Shown one piece after another: positions 1 through 9,203 of a stretch of DNA of 64,000 nucleotides (positions are counted from its first letter, which is position 1; every line of letters begins with the position of its first letter). The notes beneath the pieces were generated by a model, which was not told where the DNA came from, searched no databases, and saw nothing but the letters and a program-made list of their open reading frames with translations. Made by a program: the position numbers and the translations under genes. Origin of the DNA: Robinsoniella peoriensis (GTDB taxonomy: Bacteria > Bacillota > Clostridia > Lachnospirales > Lachnospiraceae); NCBI RefSeq assembly GCF_000797495.1, contig NZ_JTGN01000001.1, positions 7,501-71,500 of the forward strand, given 5' to 3'.

Positions 1-1236
1 GCTGCAAATCTTAACTTCTACAATCATTTCATTTGCCACATGATTGAGTGCGTTGCTGACATAATTGGTGATCACTTCTTCTATTTTAAATTCATCTGCC
101 CATGCATAGACAGACTGTTCCTGTTCGAAAATTATTTTTGCCCCTTTTTGCTGTCCCAGGATGCCGGCGGACTGTACGACACCACGTACCAGCGCTGTTA
201 AATCAAATCGCTCCATAATGACTTTTTCCTGACCACACTCAAGCTGATTCAAAGTCAGAAGTTTTTTGACCATCTGATTCATCTTCGAGGCTTCATCCAT
301 GATAACCTCACAATAGAAGTCCCGGCTCTCTTCATCATCATTAATGCATTCTCTAAGTCCTTCCGCATATCCCTGAATCAGGGCAATCGGCGTTTTTAAT
401 TCATGAGACACATTCGATAAGAAATCTTTACGCATTTCATCTATTTGTATTTTTTGCTCGATATCTTTTTGCAGTTCATTATTAGCAGTCTTTAATTCTG
501 AAATTGTTGTCTCCAGAGTTTTTGACATCTGGTTAAAATGTTCACCCAACTGACCGATTTCATTTTTGCCGCCGCTTTTGTATTTTACATTAAAATCCAG
601 GCTTGCCATCCGTTTGGATAAATCGGTAAGTTCCAGAATCGGTGCTGTTATGTGATTCGACAACCACCAGATAATAATAATTGCCAGTAAAATGAAAACA
701 ATACTGATATACGTCAGAAATTCATTTGAAATTTTAACATTATCCCGGATACTATCCAGCGGAATTCGCATGATCACATAGTCATTGGAATCTAAAATGC
801 CCCACATTTCCAGATATTCTGATTTTGATTTATCATCCCAGTTTTTCTGGACAAGAAAATTATCTTCCCGTCTCAATATACGGATATCTGAATTATCCGT
901 TCCCATAACATATCCAAACACCCTGCCTACCATGTTTCTTACGTCCTGGCTGTCATTACTTGTATATAAAGGCAACAGATTTTGATTTAAGATAGCCATA
1001 ATAATATTATTCTGGGCACAGTAACTATTTACATTTTCTAAAAATTCATTTGTGTAATAGTTGCTATTGATATCTTCTTTATTTATTTCCTGAAATACAT
1101 TTACCAACACTTTCTCTTTCTTTACCACATAGTAACTTTCCAGGAAAAAGTTATTGATCAGCCAGTTTGCAATCAACATCAGTAATACCAGTCCGATAAA
1201 GATAAGCGCCATTTGTTTCCGAATTGAATGCTTCAT
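1..1236 (-). CDS. Two-component sensor histidine kinase, 3' end outside the window
   Basis: Membrane sensor kinase; the gene runs off the left edge, so the last part of the ATPase domain is missing. Reading the minus strand from the ATG at 1236 gives a membrane segment at about residues 8-28, an extracytoplasmic region of about 130 residues, a second membrane segment near 165-185, a HAMP linker and a HisKA dimerisation helix with SHELKTP, whose phospho-accepting His is about residue 278. The N box (NYVSNALNH) begins just before the edge. The start codon directly follows the stop of the response regulator upstream, so the two are co-transcribed and almost certainly partners. The architecture is that of EnvZ/PhoR-like OmpR-class kinases. 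The stimulus cannot be told. Confidence 0.9.
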   Translation of the reverse strand, partial: MKHSIRKQMALIFIGLVLLMLIANWLINNFFLESYYVVKKEKVLVNVFQEINKEDINSNYYTNEFLENVNSYCAQNNIIMAILNQNLLPLYTSNDSQDVRNMVGRVFGYVMGTDNSDIRILRREDNFLVQKNWDDKSKSEYLEMWGILDSNDYVIMRIPLDSIRDNVKISNEFLTYISIVFILLAIIIIWWLSNHITAPILELTDLSKRMASLDFNVKYKSGGKNEIGQLGEHFNQMSKTLETTISELKTANNELQKDIEQKIQIDEMRKDFLSNVSHELKTPIALIQGYAEGLRECINDDEESRDFYCEVIMDEASKMNQMVKKLLTLNQLECGQEKVIMERFDLTALVRGVVQSAGILGQQKGAKIIFEQEQSVYAWADEFKIEEVITNYVSNALNHVANEMIVEVKICS

Positions 1237-1914
1237 CTATTCCACCTCGAACTTGTAGCCCATCCCCCAGATCGTTTTGATATAATCACCTTTTTCTCCC
1301 AATTTACTGCGGAGTTTTTTCACATGTGTATCAATCGTTCTGGCATCACCAAAGTAATCGTAGTTCCAAACGCTGTTCAGAATCTTCTCTCTGGAAAGTG
1401 CCAGTCCCTGGTTCTCCACAAAATAAGCCAACAGCTCAAATTCTTTATAGCTTAAATCTACCGGCTTTCCATCCACTTTTACAAGATGGGCCGCCTTATT
1501 AATCTCGATTGCACCTGCTATAATGATTTCATCCGGTGAAATAGAATTTGTTCTTCTAAGAATCGCTTCTACTCTTGCAACCAGAATCTTTGGACTAAAA
1601 GGTTTGGAAATATATTCGTCAACACCTAGCTCAAATCCAAGAAGCTCATCTCGTTCATCACTTTTTGCCGTTAACATAATAATGGGCACCTTTGAATAAG
1701 TACGGATTTCCCTGCACACCTGCCATCCATCCATTTTTGGCATCATTACATCCAGAATCACCAACGCTATATCTTTCACTTCAAAAAAAACGTCCAGAGC
1801 TTCCGCTCCGTTCTCCGCTTCTAATACGACAAAGTCTTTTTTTACAAGAAAATCTTTTACCAGCTTTCTCATTCTGCTTTCGTCATCTACAACTAAAACT
1901 TTTAATTTATCCAT
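1237..1914 (-). CDS. OmpR/PhoB-family response regulator
   Basis: DNA-binding partner of the adjacent kinase, 225 aa. The N-terminal receiver domain (about residues 4-118) has the acidic pair VVDDE, the phospho-acceptor Asp in VILDVMMP (about residue 55) and the conserved Lys in SKPFSP. The C-terminal winged helix (about 130-225) ends in the RTIDTHVKKLRSKLG recognition-helix region and the WGMGYKF hairpin typical of PhoB. I chose the ATG at 1914 because CGGAGG sits 9 bases upstream; a TTG three codons earlier is the longer alternative. It comes first in the operon and abuts the kinase with no gap. The regulon is unknown. Confidence 0.93.
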   Translation of the reverse strand: MDKLKVLVVDDESRMRKLVKDFLVKKDFVVLEAENGAEALDVFFEVKDIALVILDVMMPKMDGWQVCREIRTYSKVPIIMLTAKSDERDELLGFELGVDEYISKPFSPKILVARVEAILRRTNSISPDEIIIAGAIEINKAAHLVKVDGKPVDLSYKEFELLAYFVENQGLALSREKILNSVWNYDYFGDARTIDTHVKKLRSKLGEKGDYIKTIWGMGYKFEVE

Positions 1915-1961
1915 TATCTCCAACCTCCGAACCTGTATTCTGTATGAAGTATAACAACAAA

Positions 1962-2648
1962 TTATGTCAGTTCTGTGAAAACCCCAATCCGTTCACGAAT
2001 ATTTTGCATTTTGCAATCGGTATCTGCAATAACCTCAGCACATTTCTTAAGTTCCAGACTGATGTCTTCGCTGTCTTTGATATCTTCTATATTCTTTTTA
2101 TAACGAAGCTGGTGCTCCAGGCTTGCCCAGAAATCCATAGCGATGGTACGGATCTGTACCTCTACTCTCATGTTCTGTTTTGCCTTGGAAAAGAAGACCG
2201 GCACCTCCACGATCATATGCAGGCTTCGGTATCCATTTTCTTTGGGATTGCGGATGTAATCCTTTACTTCCAGAAGCTTCACATCATCCTGCCTTGCCAA
2301 CATCTTAGCCACATCATAAATATCATCAATAAAATAGCAGATAACACGGATACCTGCTACGTCATTTAAATTATTCACGACCGAATCTATCGAAACTTCA
2401 AGCCCTCTGCTCTGGAGTTTGTTCGCAATACTAATGGGTTTTTTAATCCGGGATTTAATAAATTCAATGGGATTGCGATTATATCTTACAGACAACTCGT
2501 CATTTAACACTTCCAGTTTTGTTTTAATTTCACGTATTGCACAATTATACATCATCATCAATTCATCGAATTCTTTCGCCTGTCTGAACAACGGGCCTGC
2601 TGAATCCGGAATAATGCGTTTATTTATAAAACTCATTTCTTTTTCCAA
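1962..2648 (-). CDS. Small alarmone synthetase, RelA/SpoT-type GTP pyrophosphokinase (RelQ/YjbM-like)
   Basis: Predicted to transfer pyrophosphate from ATP to GDP/GTP, making (p)ppGpp. The protein is a single RelA/SpoT synthetase domain of about 228 aa, with no HD hydrolase and no TGS/ACT regulatory domains, the usual size of RelQ/YjbM enzymes. Visible family motifs are the substrate-loop region IKSRIKKPISIANKL, DVAGIRVICYF, NGYRSLHM and VEVQIRT followed by FWASLEHQLRYKK. I place the start at a TTG (2648), 8 bases after AGGAGG, giving MEKEMSF. An ATG at 2636 and a longer ORF from 2717 are alternatives, but the longer one reads through the ribosome binding site. It lies just upstream of the two-component genes on the same strand. 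Confidence 0.88.
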   Translation of the reverse strand: MEKEMSFINKRIIPDSAGPLFRQAKEFDELMMMYNCAIREIKTKLEVLNDELSVRYNRNPIEFIKSRIKKPISIANKLQSRGLEVSIDSVVNNLNDVAGIRVICYFIDDIYDVAKMLARQDDVKLLEVKDYIRNPKENGYRSLHMIVEVPVFFSKAKQNMRVEVQIRTIAMDFWASLEHQLRYKKNIEDIKDSEDISLELKKCAEVIADTDCKMQNIRERIGVFTELT

Positions 2649-2879
2649 AGTAATCTCCTCCTTTGTAATACCAAAACGCCAGCCCTGCATACTTTTGCAG
2701 CTGCAAGGGCGTCTCATAATACCTTCCTTATTCTAGCATAAGTGTTGCAGCCATACAAGGCAAAAGCAAAAGTTTATACTATTTTAACGTTTATTTTAAG
2801 GCTCTTTTGGCAATATTATGGTTATGTTGTCAAATATAAAGATACATACCAAACTATGAGAAAAAGAGGTGGCAGAGCA

Positions 2880-3593
2880 ATGGAAAAATTTTCTTTGAAG
2901 TGTTTTCTTTTAATTGAGATATCTTTTTATTCTATGATATTTTTATCCGATTTTCTCGGATTATTTCCACATCTGCCCATTACTATGCTGAAATTCTGTA
3001 CCGTACTGACCTGCCTCTTTTTCAGCATCTGGTATCAGCTGAGCTCAAAGTCTTCCAGCCACTATTTTATTTTTATTACTGCATCTTTATTTTTCTCATT
3101 ATTTGCAGATTATTTTCTTATATTCACAAAATTTTATTTCCTGGGAATCTGTATGTTTCTGATTGTGCAGATCTGCTACTGTAAAATTATTCAGATGAAC
3201 GTTTGGAATATGCTGTCATTTGGAATTGGCGGAAGCTTTTTGTTCTGCCTGATCTGCTGGCTGGTTTCGATTGATATTAACAGTACTGCTGCATTGGCGG
3301 CGGTTTACTTCTTCTGTCTTTTGTTTAATCTGGTAAATGCATGGAAGGGACAGATGGGACTGTTTGCTCTTGGGATCTGCCTGCTGCTGTTTTGCGATAT
3401 ACATGTGGGGATAGGAAATCTGACCTTATATGTAGAATTAAGCAGAGGGGGATGGCTGGACAGCTGGTACCGGATTGCCCCCAGTATGGTATGGGTGTTT
3501 TATATACCGGGGCAGGTTATGGTGACGTTGTCCGGGTGGATGAGGATGGACGGGCGATTGGTGCGGATTGGGGAAAAATTCCCTTCCTCATAA
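2880..3593 (+). CDS. Polytopic membrane protein, YhhN/lysoplasmalogenase-like
   Basis: A 237-aa protein that is nearly all membrane segments (about seven or eight hydrophobic helices). Features resembling the YhhN family are an Ala-Asp pair in the second helix pair (SLFADYFLIF), a hydrophobic LLLFCDIHVGIG segment and the C-terminal VWVFYIPGQVM. Known family members hydrolyse the vinyl-ether bond of lysoplasmalogens, and plasmalogens do occur in anaerobic Clostridia. The start at 2880 is preceded by GAGGTGG about 6 bases away; an in-frame ATG at 2742 has no ribosome binding site. The family call rests on motif likeness only. It could be an unrelated integral membrane protein. Confidence 0.55.
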   Translation: MEKFSLKCFLLIEISFYSMIFLSDFLGLFPHLPITMLKFCTVLTCLFFSIWYQLSSKSSSHYFIFITASLFFSLFADYFLIFTKFYFLGICMFLIVQICYCKIIQMNVWNMLSFGIGGSFLFCLICWLVSIDINSTAALAAVYFFCLLFNLVNAWKGQMGLFALGICLLLFCDIHVGIGNLTLYVELSRGGWLDSWYRIAPSMVWVFYIPGQVMVTLSGWMRMDGRLVRIGEKFPSS

Positions 3594-3605
3594 TATATAG
3601 AACAT

Positions 3606-4169
3606 TCACTCAGACTCATGAGAAACTTCAGTGAGCATCAAACGTACTTTTACAACACATAAATAGATCCAATAGCCAATCAAAGTTCCAAATACATTTG
3701 TAATTATATCATCTGTCTGGAAAAATCCCCGTTCAGATACAAACTGGAATATTTCTATAACCAAACTTGTAAAGAATCCAACGGCAAGGCATCTCCAGAC
3801 CGTATGAATCCGTTTCCATAGTACAGGTACCAAGACTCCTAAAGGTATCATCATAATAATATTCTCAATAATATATGAAATTGCTCTTGGTGTATTTTGA
3901 AATGTAGCTCCGATCATTAAATCCGCTCTCGTACGTGATCCCGGTTCCCTGGAAAAATAAGCAATCTCCAGAACCAGATAACAATAAACAGAAAATATAT
4001 AGATAACCGGTAATAGAGATGCTCTTATTTTCATCTGCGGATTATGTAATTTTTTAACAAACCATAGGATTGCGATATAAATAAGTACGATTCCAATCCC
4101 CAACAGGATACCTCTAAATCCGTATTCAATAATAAATTCTGTAAAATCTTCAATAATAAGTGCTTTCAT
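3606..4169 (-). CDS. VanZ-like family membrane protein
   Basis: A 187-aa membrane protein with about five hydrophobic helices. The VanZ-like pattern is a central segment ending NIIMMIPLGVLVP, then a helix leading into SLVIEIFQF and the charged FFQTDDIITNVFGTLIGYW, the family's most conserved stretch. VanZ itself raises teicoplanin resistance, but most members are of unknown role; there is no vanHAX-type cassette here, so resistance should not be inferred. It converges on the lysoplasmalogenase-like gene with only about 12 bases between the stops. Confidence 0.8.
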   Translation of the reverse strand: MKALIIEDFTEFIIEYGFRGILLGIGIVLIYIAILWFVKKLHNPQMKIRASLLPVIYIFSVYCYLVLEIAYFSREPGSRTRADLMIGATFQNTPRAISYIIENIIMMIPLGVLVPVLWKRIHTVWRCLAVGFFTSLVIEIFQFVSERGFFQTDDIITNVFGTLIGYWIYLCVVKVRLMLTEVSHESE

Positions 4170-4386
4170 AATGATAAACTTCCCTGCTAATGTTTTTATT
4201 TTTCAGATAAATCGAAATGACATGATTAAATTTTAATGATACCATACCATGTACAAATATTCTAATTGTTTTTATTAATATTTGCCATATTTATTCTTAA
4301 AGAATTTTCACTGAATGAGTTATGTTTTCTACCATTAAATTTTGTAAAATATACTCTCAGTCATTGTACTAAATCGCATAAATTCA

Positions 4387-4415
4387 TTGACAAATTCTGC
4401 TAAACGAGATATCCT
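4387..4415 (+). promoter_or_regulatory. Sigma-A promoter for the LCP gene
   Basis: TTGACA at 4387-4392 and TATCCT at 4410-4415, spaced by 17 bases. It stands 29 bases before the LCP start codon, which has AAGGAGGT at 4429-4436. The rest of the roughly 275-base gap back to the VanZ-like gene is AT-rich with nothing else recognised. Confidence 0.65.
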
Positions 4416-4444
4416 AAATCCAAATGAAAGGAGGTGTATTATTT

Positions 4445-5449
4445 ATGTACAAAGAAAAAGGGTTTACTATATTTGAGAAATTAGCACTGATTTGTACCTG
4501 CATTCTTAGTATAACCTATATACTGTGCAGTACACAATTTGTACATGCTGCGGATGCAAAAAATCAAGGCGAAACAAAAAAAGCCGAATCCAAGATTACA
4601 TATAACAAGGAAACTTATACTCTGAAATCTAATATTGAGACAACATTGTTCATGGGTATTGACAACGTAAACAATGAACAGGAAGATGGCACTGTTGATT
4701 CCTTGGGGGATAGCGGAATGGCTGACTGTCTGTTCTTAGTTGTATCGGACAAAGATACCGGCAAGAGCCAAATTATTGGAATCAACCGGGATACCATGAC
4801 AGATGTGGATATGCTGGATATCTATGGTGAATATTTTCGAACCGCAAATCTTCAGATCGCACTTTCCCATGGATATGGGGATGGCAAGGAACAAAGCTGT
4901 CTGAATACAGTAAAAGCGGTGTCAAACTTATTTGGCGGCATCAAAATTGACCATTATGTTGCTATGAAAATGGCCGCTATTCCTACGATTAACGACGCTA
5001 TCGGAGGGGTATCTGTAGAAGTACTGGAAGACCTTACCAGCCAGGATCCGGCTTTGGCAAAAGGAAAAACAGTTGAATTAAAAGGAAAACAATCTTTACA
5101 ATACGTAAAATACCGCGATACTGACAAATTGGATTCCAATCAGTTGAGAATACAGCGCCAAAAACAATATATTACTGCATTTACGAAAAAGCTGGCGTCT
5201 GAAACATCGAAAGATCCATTTAGTATCCTTACTCTTTATAAACAGATTCAGAAATATGTAGTAACCGATTTAAACACTGCTCAAATGCAGACTTTATTTG
5301 ACAAATTCGCAAAATCCGGTCTTGGAGATGAAAATTTCCATATGGTTCCCGGAAAGCTTACAGAGGGGAAATTTTATGCTGAATTCCATGCAGATGAAAA
5401 GGGACTGAAAGAACTGGTTCTGGATCTCTTCTATACAAAGCAAAAATAG
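4445..5449 (+). CDS. LytR-CpsA-Psr (LCP) family glycopolymer transferase
   Basis: LCP enzymes move lipid-linked glycopolymers onto peptidoglycan at the outer face of the membrane. This 334-aa protein has a short cytoplasmic N-terminus, one signal-anchor helix (about residues 13-33) and an extracytoplasmic LCP domain. Diagnostic elements are the FMGID start of the fold, INRDTMTDVDM with the Arg/Asp pair that contacts the pyrophosphate, and the YVKYRDTD...QLRIQRQKQYI block with the conserved arginines. The start at 4445 has AAGGAGGT about 8 bases upstream. It lies about 16 kb from the polysaccharide operon, separated by mobile elements, so a role in anchoring that polymer is an inference. Confidence 0.9.
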   Translation: MYKEKGFTIFEKLALICTCILSITYILCSTQFVHAADAKNQGETKKAESKITYNKETYTLKSNIETTLFMGIDNVNNEQEDGTVDSLGDSGMADCLFLVVSDKDTGKSQIIGINRDTMTDVDMLDIYGEYFRTANLQIALSHGYGDGKEQSCLNTVKAVSNLFGGIKIDHYVAMKMAAIPTINDAIGGVSVEVLEDLTSQDPALAKGKTVELKGKQSLQYVKYRDTDKLDSNQLRIQRQKQYITAFTKKLASETSKDPFSILTLYKQIQKYVVTDLNTAQMQTLFDKFAKSGLGDENFHMVPGKLTEGKFYAEFHADEKGLKELVLDLFYTKQK

Positions 5450-5539
5450 AGTGCTCTCCTCAAATTGGTGGACAGTATACACTTACATTTCTGTAGGGGT
5501 ATTCACAATATAATTTAACGCAAAATGGAGGTAACAAAC

Positions 5540-5980
5540 ATGAAAAACATAAAAAGAATTGGCTCTCTTGTATTGGCATTTGCATTAATGCTTTCCTTTA
5601 CAATGTCAGCTTTCGCTGCTCCAAGTCCTACTGTTAACGTAAAAGCAAGTAAAGTTATGGTAAATGGTAAGAGCATCGATATCAGCAAATTGAAAATCAC
5701 AAAAACAAAAGTAACCGTAGATCCTGCAACAGTTGATCCTTCCCTGAAGAATATGGCAATTGCTTATGCAGTTGACGTAAGCCTGGATGGAGTTGATTTT
5801 GATGAAGTTTCTATTACTTTTGCTATCCCAAGCATCCAGAAAGATGAAAACGTAAAAGTTCTTCATTTACAGAAAGATGATAAGTGGGAAGTACTTACAC
5901 CGGATAGTGTGGAGGACCAGGAAGTAACTGTGACATTTAAATCTCTGTCACCGGTACTGTTTTTAGTAGATAAGAAATAA
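5540..5980 (+). CDS. Small secreted protein of unknown function
   Basis: A 146-aa protein with a clear signal peptide (KR-rich start, hydrophobic core LVLAFALMLSFTM, cleavage after AFA). The mature part is about 120 residues of predicted beta-strand-rich sequence. It holds a VMVNGKSIDISKLKI stretch, a copper-amine-oxidase-like or stalk-type pattern often seen in secreted Clostridial proteins, and ends in a LSPVLFLVDKK strand. No catalytic motif is visible. The start is set by GGAGG 8 bases upstream of ATG 5540. It has its own terminator and lies 90 bases after the LCP gene, so it may be read through from it or from a weak TATAAT near 5505. I do not recognise the family. Confidence 0.75.
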   Translation: MKNIKRIGSLVLAFALMLSFTMSAFAAPSPTVNVKASKVMVNGKSIDISKLKITKTKVTVDPATVDPSLKNMAIAYAVDVSLDGVDFDEVSITFAIPSIQKDENVKVLHLQKDDKWEVLTPDSVEDQEVTVTFKSLSPVLFLVDKK

Positions 5981-6024
5981 TACAGAAATGTTTGTGAATA
6001 TTGGGTATACTGTTGGGTTATGAG

Positions 6025-6055
6025 CCTGCTGCCTTTTTAGGCGGCAGGTTTTTTG
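6025..6055 (+). terminator. Rho-independent terminator after the small secreted protein gene
   Basis: CCTGCTGCC and GGCGGCAGG form a 9-bp stem with one G-T pair around a 6-base loop, followed by seven T. Confidence 0.9.
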
Positions 6056-6116
6056 ATGTTTCAATGGTTTTCTTATGTCTTTACTTCTTTTAAAATGGTA
6101 TAGCGGCAGGTTTCTA

Positions 6117-6145
6117 TTGAAGTCACGGACTTTACTATATATAAT
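6117..6145 (+). promoter_or_regulatory. Promoter of the MerR-methyltransferase gene with a spacer inverted repeat
   Basis: TTGAAG (6117-6122), 17 bases, TATAAT (6140-6145). The inverted repeat AAGTC-ACG-GACTT (6120-6132) overlaps the -35 and the spacer. MerR regulators bind dyads located between -35 and -10, so this is a candidate autoregulatory operator. Classical MerR promoters have a 19-20 base spacer, which this one lacks. Confidence 0.55.
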
Positions 6146-6175
6146 AGTTTTATTATTTAATTATGAAAGGAATTA

Positions 6176-7366
6176 ATGTGGATGAAAATACCAGGTTACT
6201 ATTCTTCCGGTGAATTTGCCAGACTCTCCCATATTACGAAGAAAACACTGCGCTATTATGATGAACATCAGATTCTAAAGCCATCTTACGTCAATGATTC
6301 AGGTGCACGTTTCTATACATACGACGATTTTGCCAGATTACAACAGATACTCTTGCTCAAATATTTAGGATTTTCGCTGGATGATATCCGGGAAATGACA
6401 ATTACGAATACAGATGAACATTTTATGGTTGATTCACTAAATCTTCAGCTGAAACTTGTGGAAGACCGCATTGAACAAATGCAATTAGTTGCACAAACAA
6501 TACGGGATACATCCCAATCCCTGCAAGAACAAAAAACAGTGGATTGGTGCCATATGCTGGAACTGATTCATGTGATGGGCATGGAAAAGAGCTTAAAAAA
6601 CCAATACCAAAATGCTTCTAACATAGCCGCAAGAATTAATCTTCATCATTTGTACTCTAAAAATACACAAGGCTGGTTTCCATGGATCTACGAACAATGT
6701 CACATAAAATCAGGAAACAATATTTTGGAATTGGGATGCGGTGATGGTACTCAATGGGCAGAAAACTTTTCTATTATACCGTCTCATATACATATCACAC
6801 TTTCCGATATTTCTGAAGGAATGCTGCGTGATACCCGCCGAAGTATCGGTTCCGAAGATTCCCGTTTTGATTTTAACACTTTCGATTGTTGTCATATTCC
6901 ATATAAAGATAACAGCTTTGATCTGGTTCTCGCCAACCATGTACTATTCTACTGTGAAGATATTGCTCAGGTATGCAGGGAAGTAAACCGTGTCTTAAAG
7001 GATGGGGGCACATTTATCTGCAGTACCTATGGAAGCCTGCACATGAATGAAGTGAGCCAGCTTGTATCTGATTTTGACGATCGTATTGTCCTTTCCGCCG
7101 ATAAGCTGTATGAACGGTTCGGACGTGAAAATGGAAATGAGATATTATCTCCTTTCTTTTCTGAGGTTCTCTGGAAGTCATACGATGATTCCCTGCTTGT
7201 TCCGGATTCAGAAACGCTAATCTCCTATGTACTGTCCTGCCACGGAAATCAAAATCAGTATATTGTAGATCGTTTCAAAGATTTTCGTTCTTTTGTGAAG
7301 AAGAAGACAACTGGTGGTTTTTATATTACGAAGGATGCTGGAATTTTTATTTGTAGAAATAAATAA
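6176..7366 (+). CDS. MerR-type DNA-binding domain fused to a SAM-dependent methyltransferase
   Basis: A 396-aa protein. Residues about 4-75 are a MerR winged helix (SGEFARLSHITKKTLRYYDE, then FYTYDDFARLQQILLLKYLGFSLDDI). About 80-115 is a dimerisation coil, and about 180-290 is a Rossmann methyltransferase with motif I LELGCGDG (184-191), an acidic SDISEGML after strand 2, and a DLVLANHVLFYCED motif-IV region. The MerR half predicts promoter binding and distortion; the C-terminal half predicts SAM binding, and perhaps methyl transfer to an unknown small molecule. SAM or the methyl acceptor could be the effector. ATG 6176 has AAAGGA 4-5 bases upstream; ATG 6182 is an equally plausible start. 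Stand-alone gene with its own promoter. Confidence 0.85.
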   Translation: MWMKIPGYYSSGEFARLSHITKKTLRYYDEHQILKPSYVNDSGARFYTYDDFARLQQILLLKYLGFSLDDIREMTITNTDEHFMVDSLNLQLKLVEDRIEQMQLVAQTIRDTSQSLQEQKTVDWCHMLELIHVMGMEKSLKNQYQNASNIAARINLHHLYSKNTQGWFPWIYEQCHIKSGNNILELGCGDGTQWAENFSIIPSHIHITLSDISEGMLRDTRRSIGSEDSRFDFNTFDCCHIPYKDNSFDLVLANHVLFYCEDIAQVCREVNRVLKDGGTFICSTYGSLHMNEVSQLVSDFDDRIVLSADKLYERFGRENGNEILSPFFSEVLWKSYDDSLLVPDSETLISYVLSCHGNQNQYIVDRFKDFRSFVKKKTTGGFYITKDAGIFICRNK

Positions 7367-7706
7367 ATTTTTAAAAAGGTAAAATTTCAAAGAATTCGTG
7401 ATTTCTACAAACATTGATTTTGCAGTACTTAATTCGCTTCATTTCGGTTTACGAGTGACAAAAATAGAGTTACAAAAATAGAGTTACAATGACCTTACAG
7501 GAGCCTGTTTTCATGTGTGCAAGCATGGCAAACAGGCATCTGGGTAAATGTGCAGGACTAAATTCCACATGCCAAATTTTTGTAGGGGTAAATTCGGCAG
7601 TGTATTCCGTTTTGATTTTAATTCTATTTTTTAAGTAACGATGGTTTTAAATAGACTGGGTCACCAGGTATTTCCAGGAGACATAAAAGTCTGTGTAACC
7701 TGCTAT
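7367..7706 (+). other. Intergenic stretch between the MerR fusion and the dead IS30-like gene
   Basis: No gene seen. It holds a 14-base unit repeated twice in tandem (7458-7485, core AAAAATAGAGTT) and an 8-bp hairpin GCCTGTTT/AAACAGGC at 7503-7537. The probable outer end of the IS30-like element lies near 7558. Confidence 0.5.
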
Positions 7707-9071
7707 TTAAAAGCATCTTAGACAGCCTAAATGGAGTGCAGCCGTTAGGCTGTCTCTGGCTTCACTGTTGATATGATTCATAAGTACGTAGGCATCTCTT
7801 TGCTTATAGTTATCCAGACTCTGACCTTTAGGAATCACATACCGGATGTATTCATGATTTTTCTCGATCCATCCTTTTTGCCAGGAAGAGTTTGGATTGC
7901 AGTAAAAGATTTTAGTGCAGATCTCACCATTTTTATCGCATTCCAATCGTTTTGGAAATTGAAATTCCACACCATTATCTGTCAATATTACAGGGAACAG
8001 TTCCTGGAATACCCTAAAACCGAGTTTTTCTGTCAAATAATTGAAAACTTTTATGACCTGGTCCTGTGATTTCTCTTGTAGTGCAAAAATAAGCATAAGA
8101 GAACAGTTTCGGAAAAAGATGGTAAGGAAAGCTTGCGTGCTATTATCCCGCCCGCCTTCTACGGTATCAAGTTCGACAACTGGAATATCGGGATTCTATT
8201 GAATGAATTTTTAAAAATCCTCGTAGGTTCGTCCCATACGGAATTCTTTTGCAGCCAGGCTGACCCTTGTACCAGTTTTTCTTGGCTTGCATTTGTAACG
8301 TACCTTGCGGCGTAAATCGATGTTCTTAGCAGTAAAAAAGCCCTGGTCTATATAATTGTAGATCGTCTTTCTGGAACAGGGAATTTCATGTCCGTGAAAA
8401 GCATAAATGTGTGCCAGCGACTGCCCTCGCGATAATAGCGGAGAGATAAGCTCATCAAGGAGTGCGATATCAACAGGAGCCTAATTAATTCCCTGTCTGC
8501 ATGAAACAAGCAGATCTTGAGAGGATCCGTCCGCATTCTGCGCAATGTAGAAAGCTTTGTTCTTATTACAGGTACGCTGTCTTGCACAATGATTGCAAAC
8601 ATAAGGAGCTTTGCAAATAGATTCACATTGTGGTTCCAGATATTCCGGACAAAGGGCGGTGCATACAGGAATACGATCATTGTTATTATAGCAGTATTTG
8701 CAGACTTTTACGCAATTCGGTTTGTCGCAAAGAAAACGTAAGGAACATTACTTAAACCTGACACAGCGGAGAGGATGTCCTGTATCAACCTCTCGTTTTT
8801 GAAAGGTGCGATAACTCTTCACTTCCTTGGCAATTGTACTTGGATGCTTATCAAGTTTTCTGGCTATCGTTGCAAATGACAGATCATCATTTAGCCCCTT
8901 TTCGATATGAATTCTTTGGCTTATCGTTAGGTGCTTTTGATCATATGTTTTTTTCTTAGACATAAATAATTCTCCTTTGATAGAGAATCCACTTACCAAG
9001 AACATCATACCATGAAAAGTGTAACACTAAAATCATCAAACACAAATTTAAACGGTGAAACACGAATTTAA
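7558..9071 (-). mobile_element. Degenerate IS30-like insertion sequence (ends approximate)
   Basis: The element is defined by the broken transposase on the minus strand. Both presumed outer ends begin with TAAATTC reading inward, followed some 18 bases later by AAATTT, which suggests diverged terminal inverted repeats near 7558 and 9071. The match is weak and the limits are approximate. Confidence 0.5.
7707..8963 (-). pseudogene. IS30-family transposase, disrupted by several stops
   Basis: Three reading-frame pieces together resemble one IS30 transposase. The N-terminal helix-turn-helix (LTISQRIHIEKGLNDDLSFATIARKLDKHPSTIAKEV) starts at 8963 after a GGAG. A middle Cys-rich part falls at about 8350-8680. 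The C-terminal DDE core includes the TDNGVEF Asp and the WIEKNHEYIRYVIPKG Glu. The first Asp lies in ELDTVEGG near 8180. In-frame stops near 8745, 8480 and 8200 break the gene, so no full transposase can be made. It marks an old insertion next to rmlA. Confidence 0.85.
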
Positions 9072-9203
9072 TATTATATTTTAGATAATTTTTTAAAAAA
9101 GTACTTGAAGGTGCCCTAAGGGCACCTTTTATAATGAATTTATACTCGATGGAATTTCATTATGCTGAAGATAAAAATCTATTTTAAAAAGGAGAATTTA
9201 ATT

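Noticed and set aside
1692..2369. A 225-codon plus-strand frame
   Set aside because: Antisense to the response regulator and the alarmone synthetase, both clearly real; it resembles no protein.
3606..4169. Glycopeptide resistance locus because of the VanZ-like gene
   Set aside because: No vanR/S/H/A/X genes; VanZ-like proteins are common and mostly unrelated to resistance.
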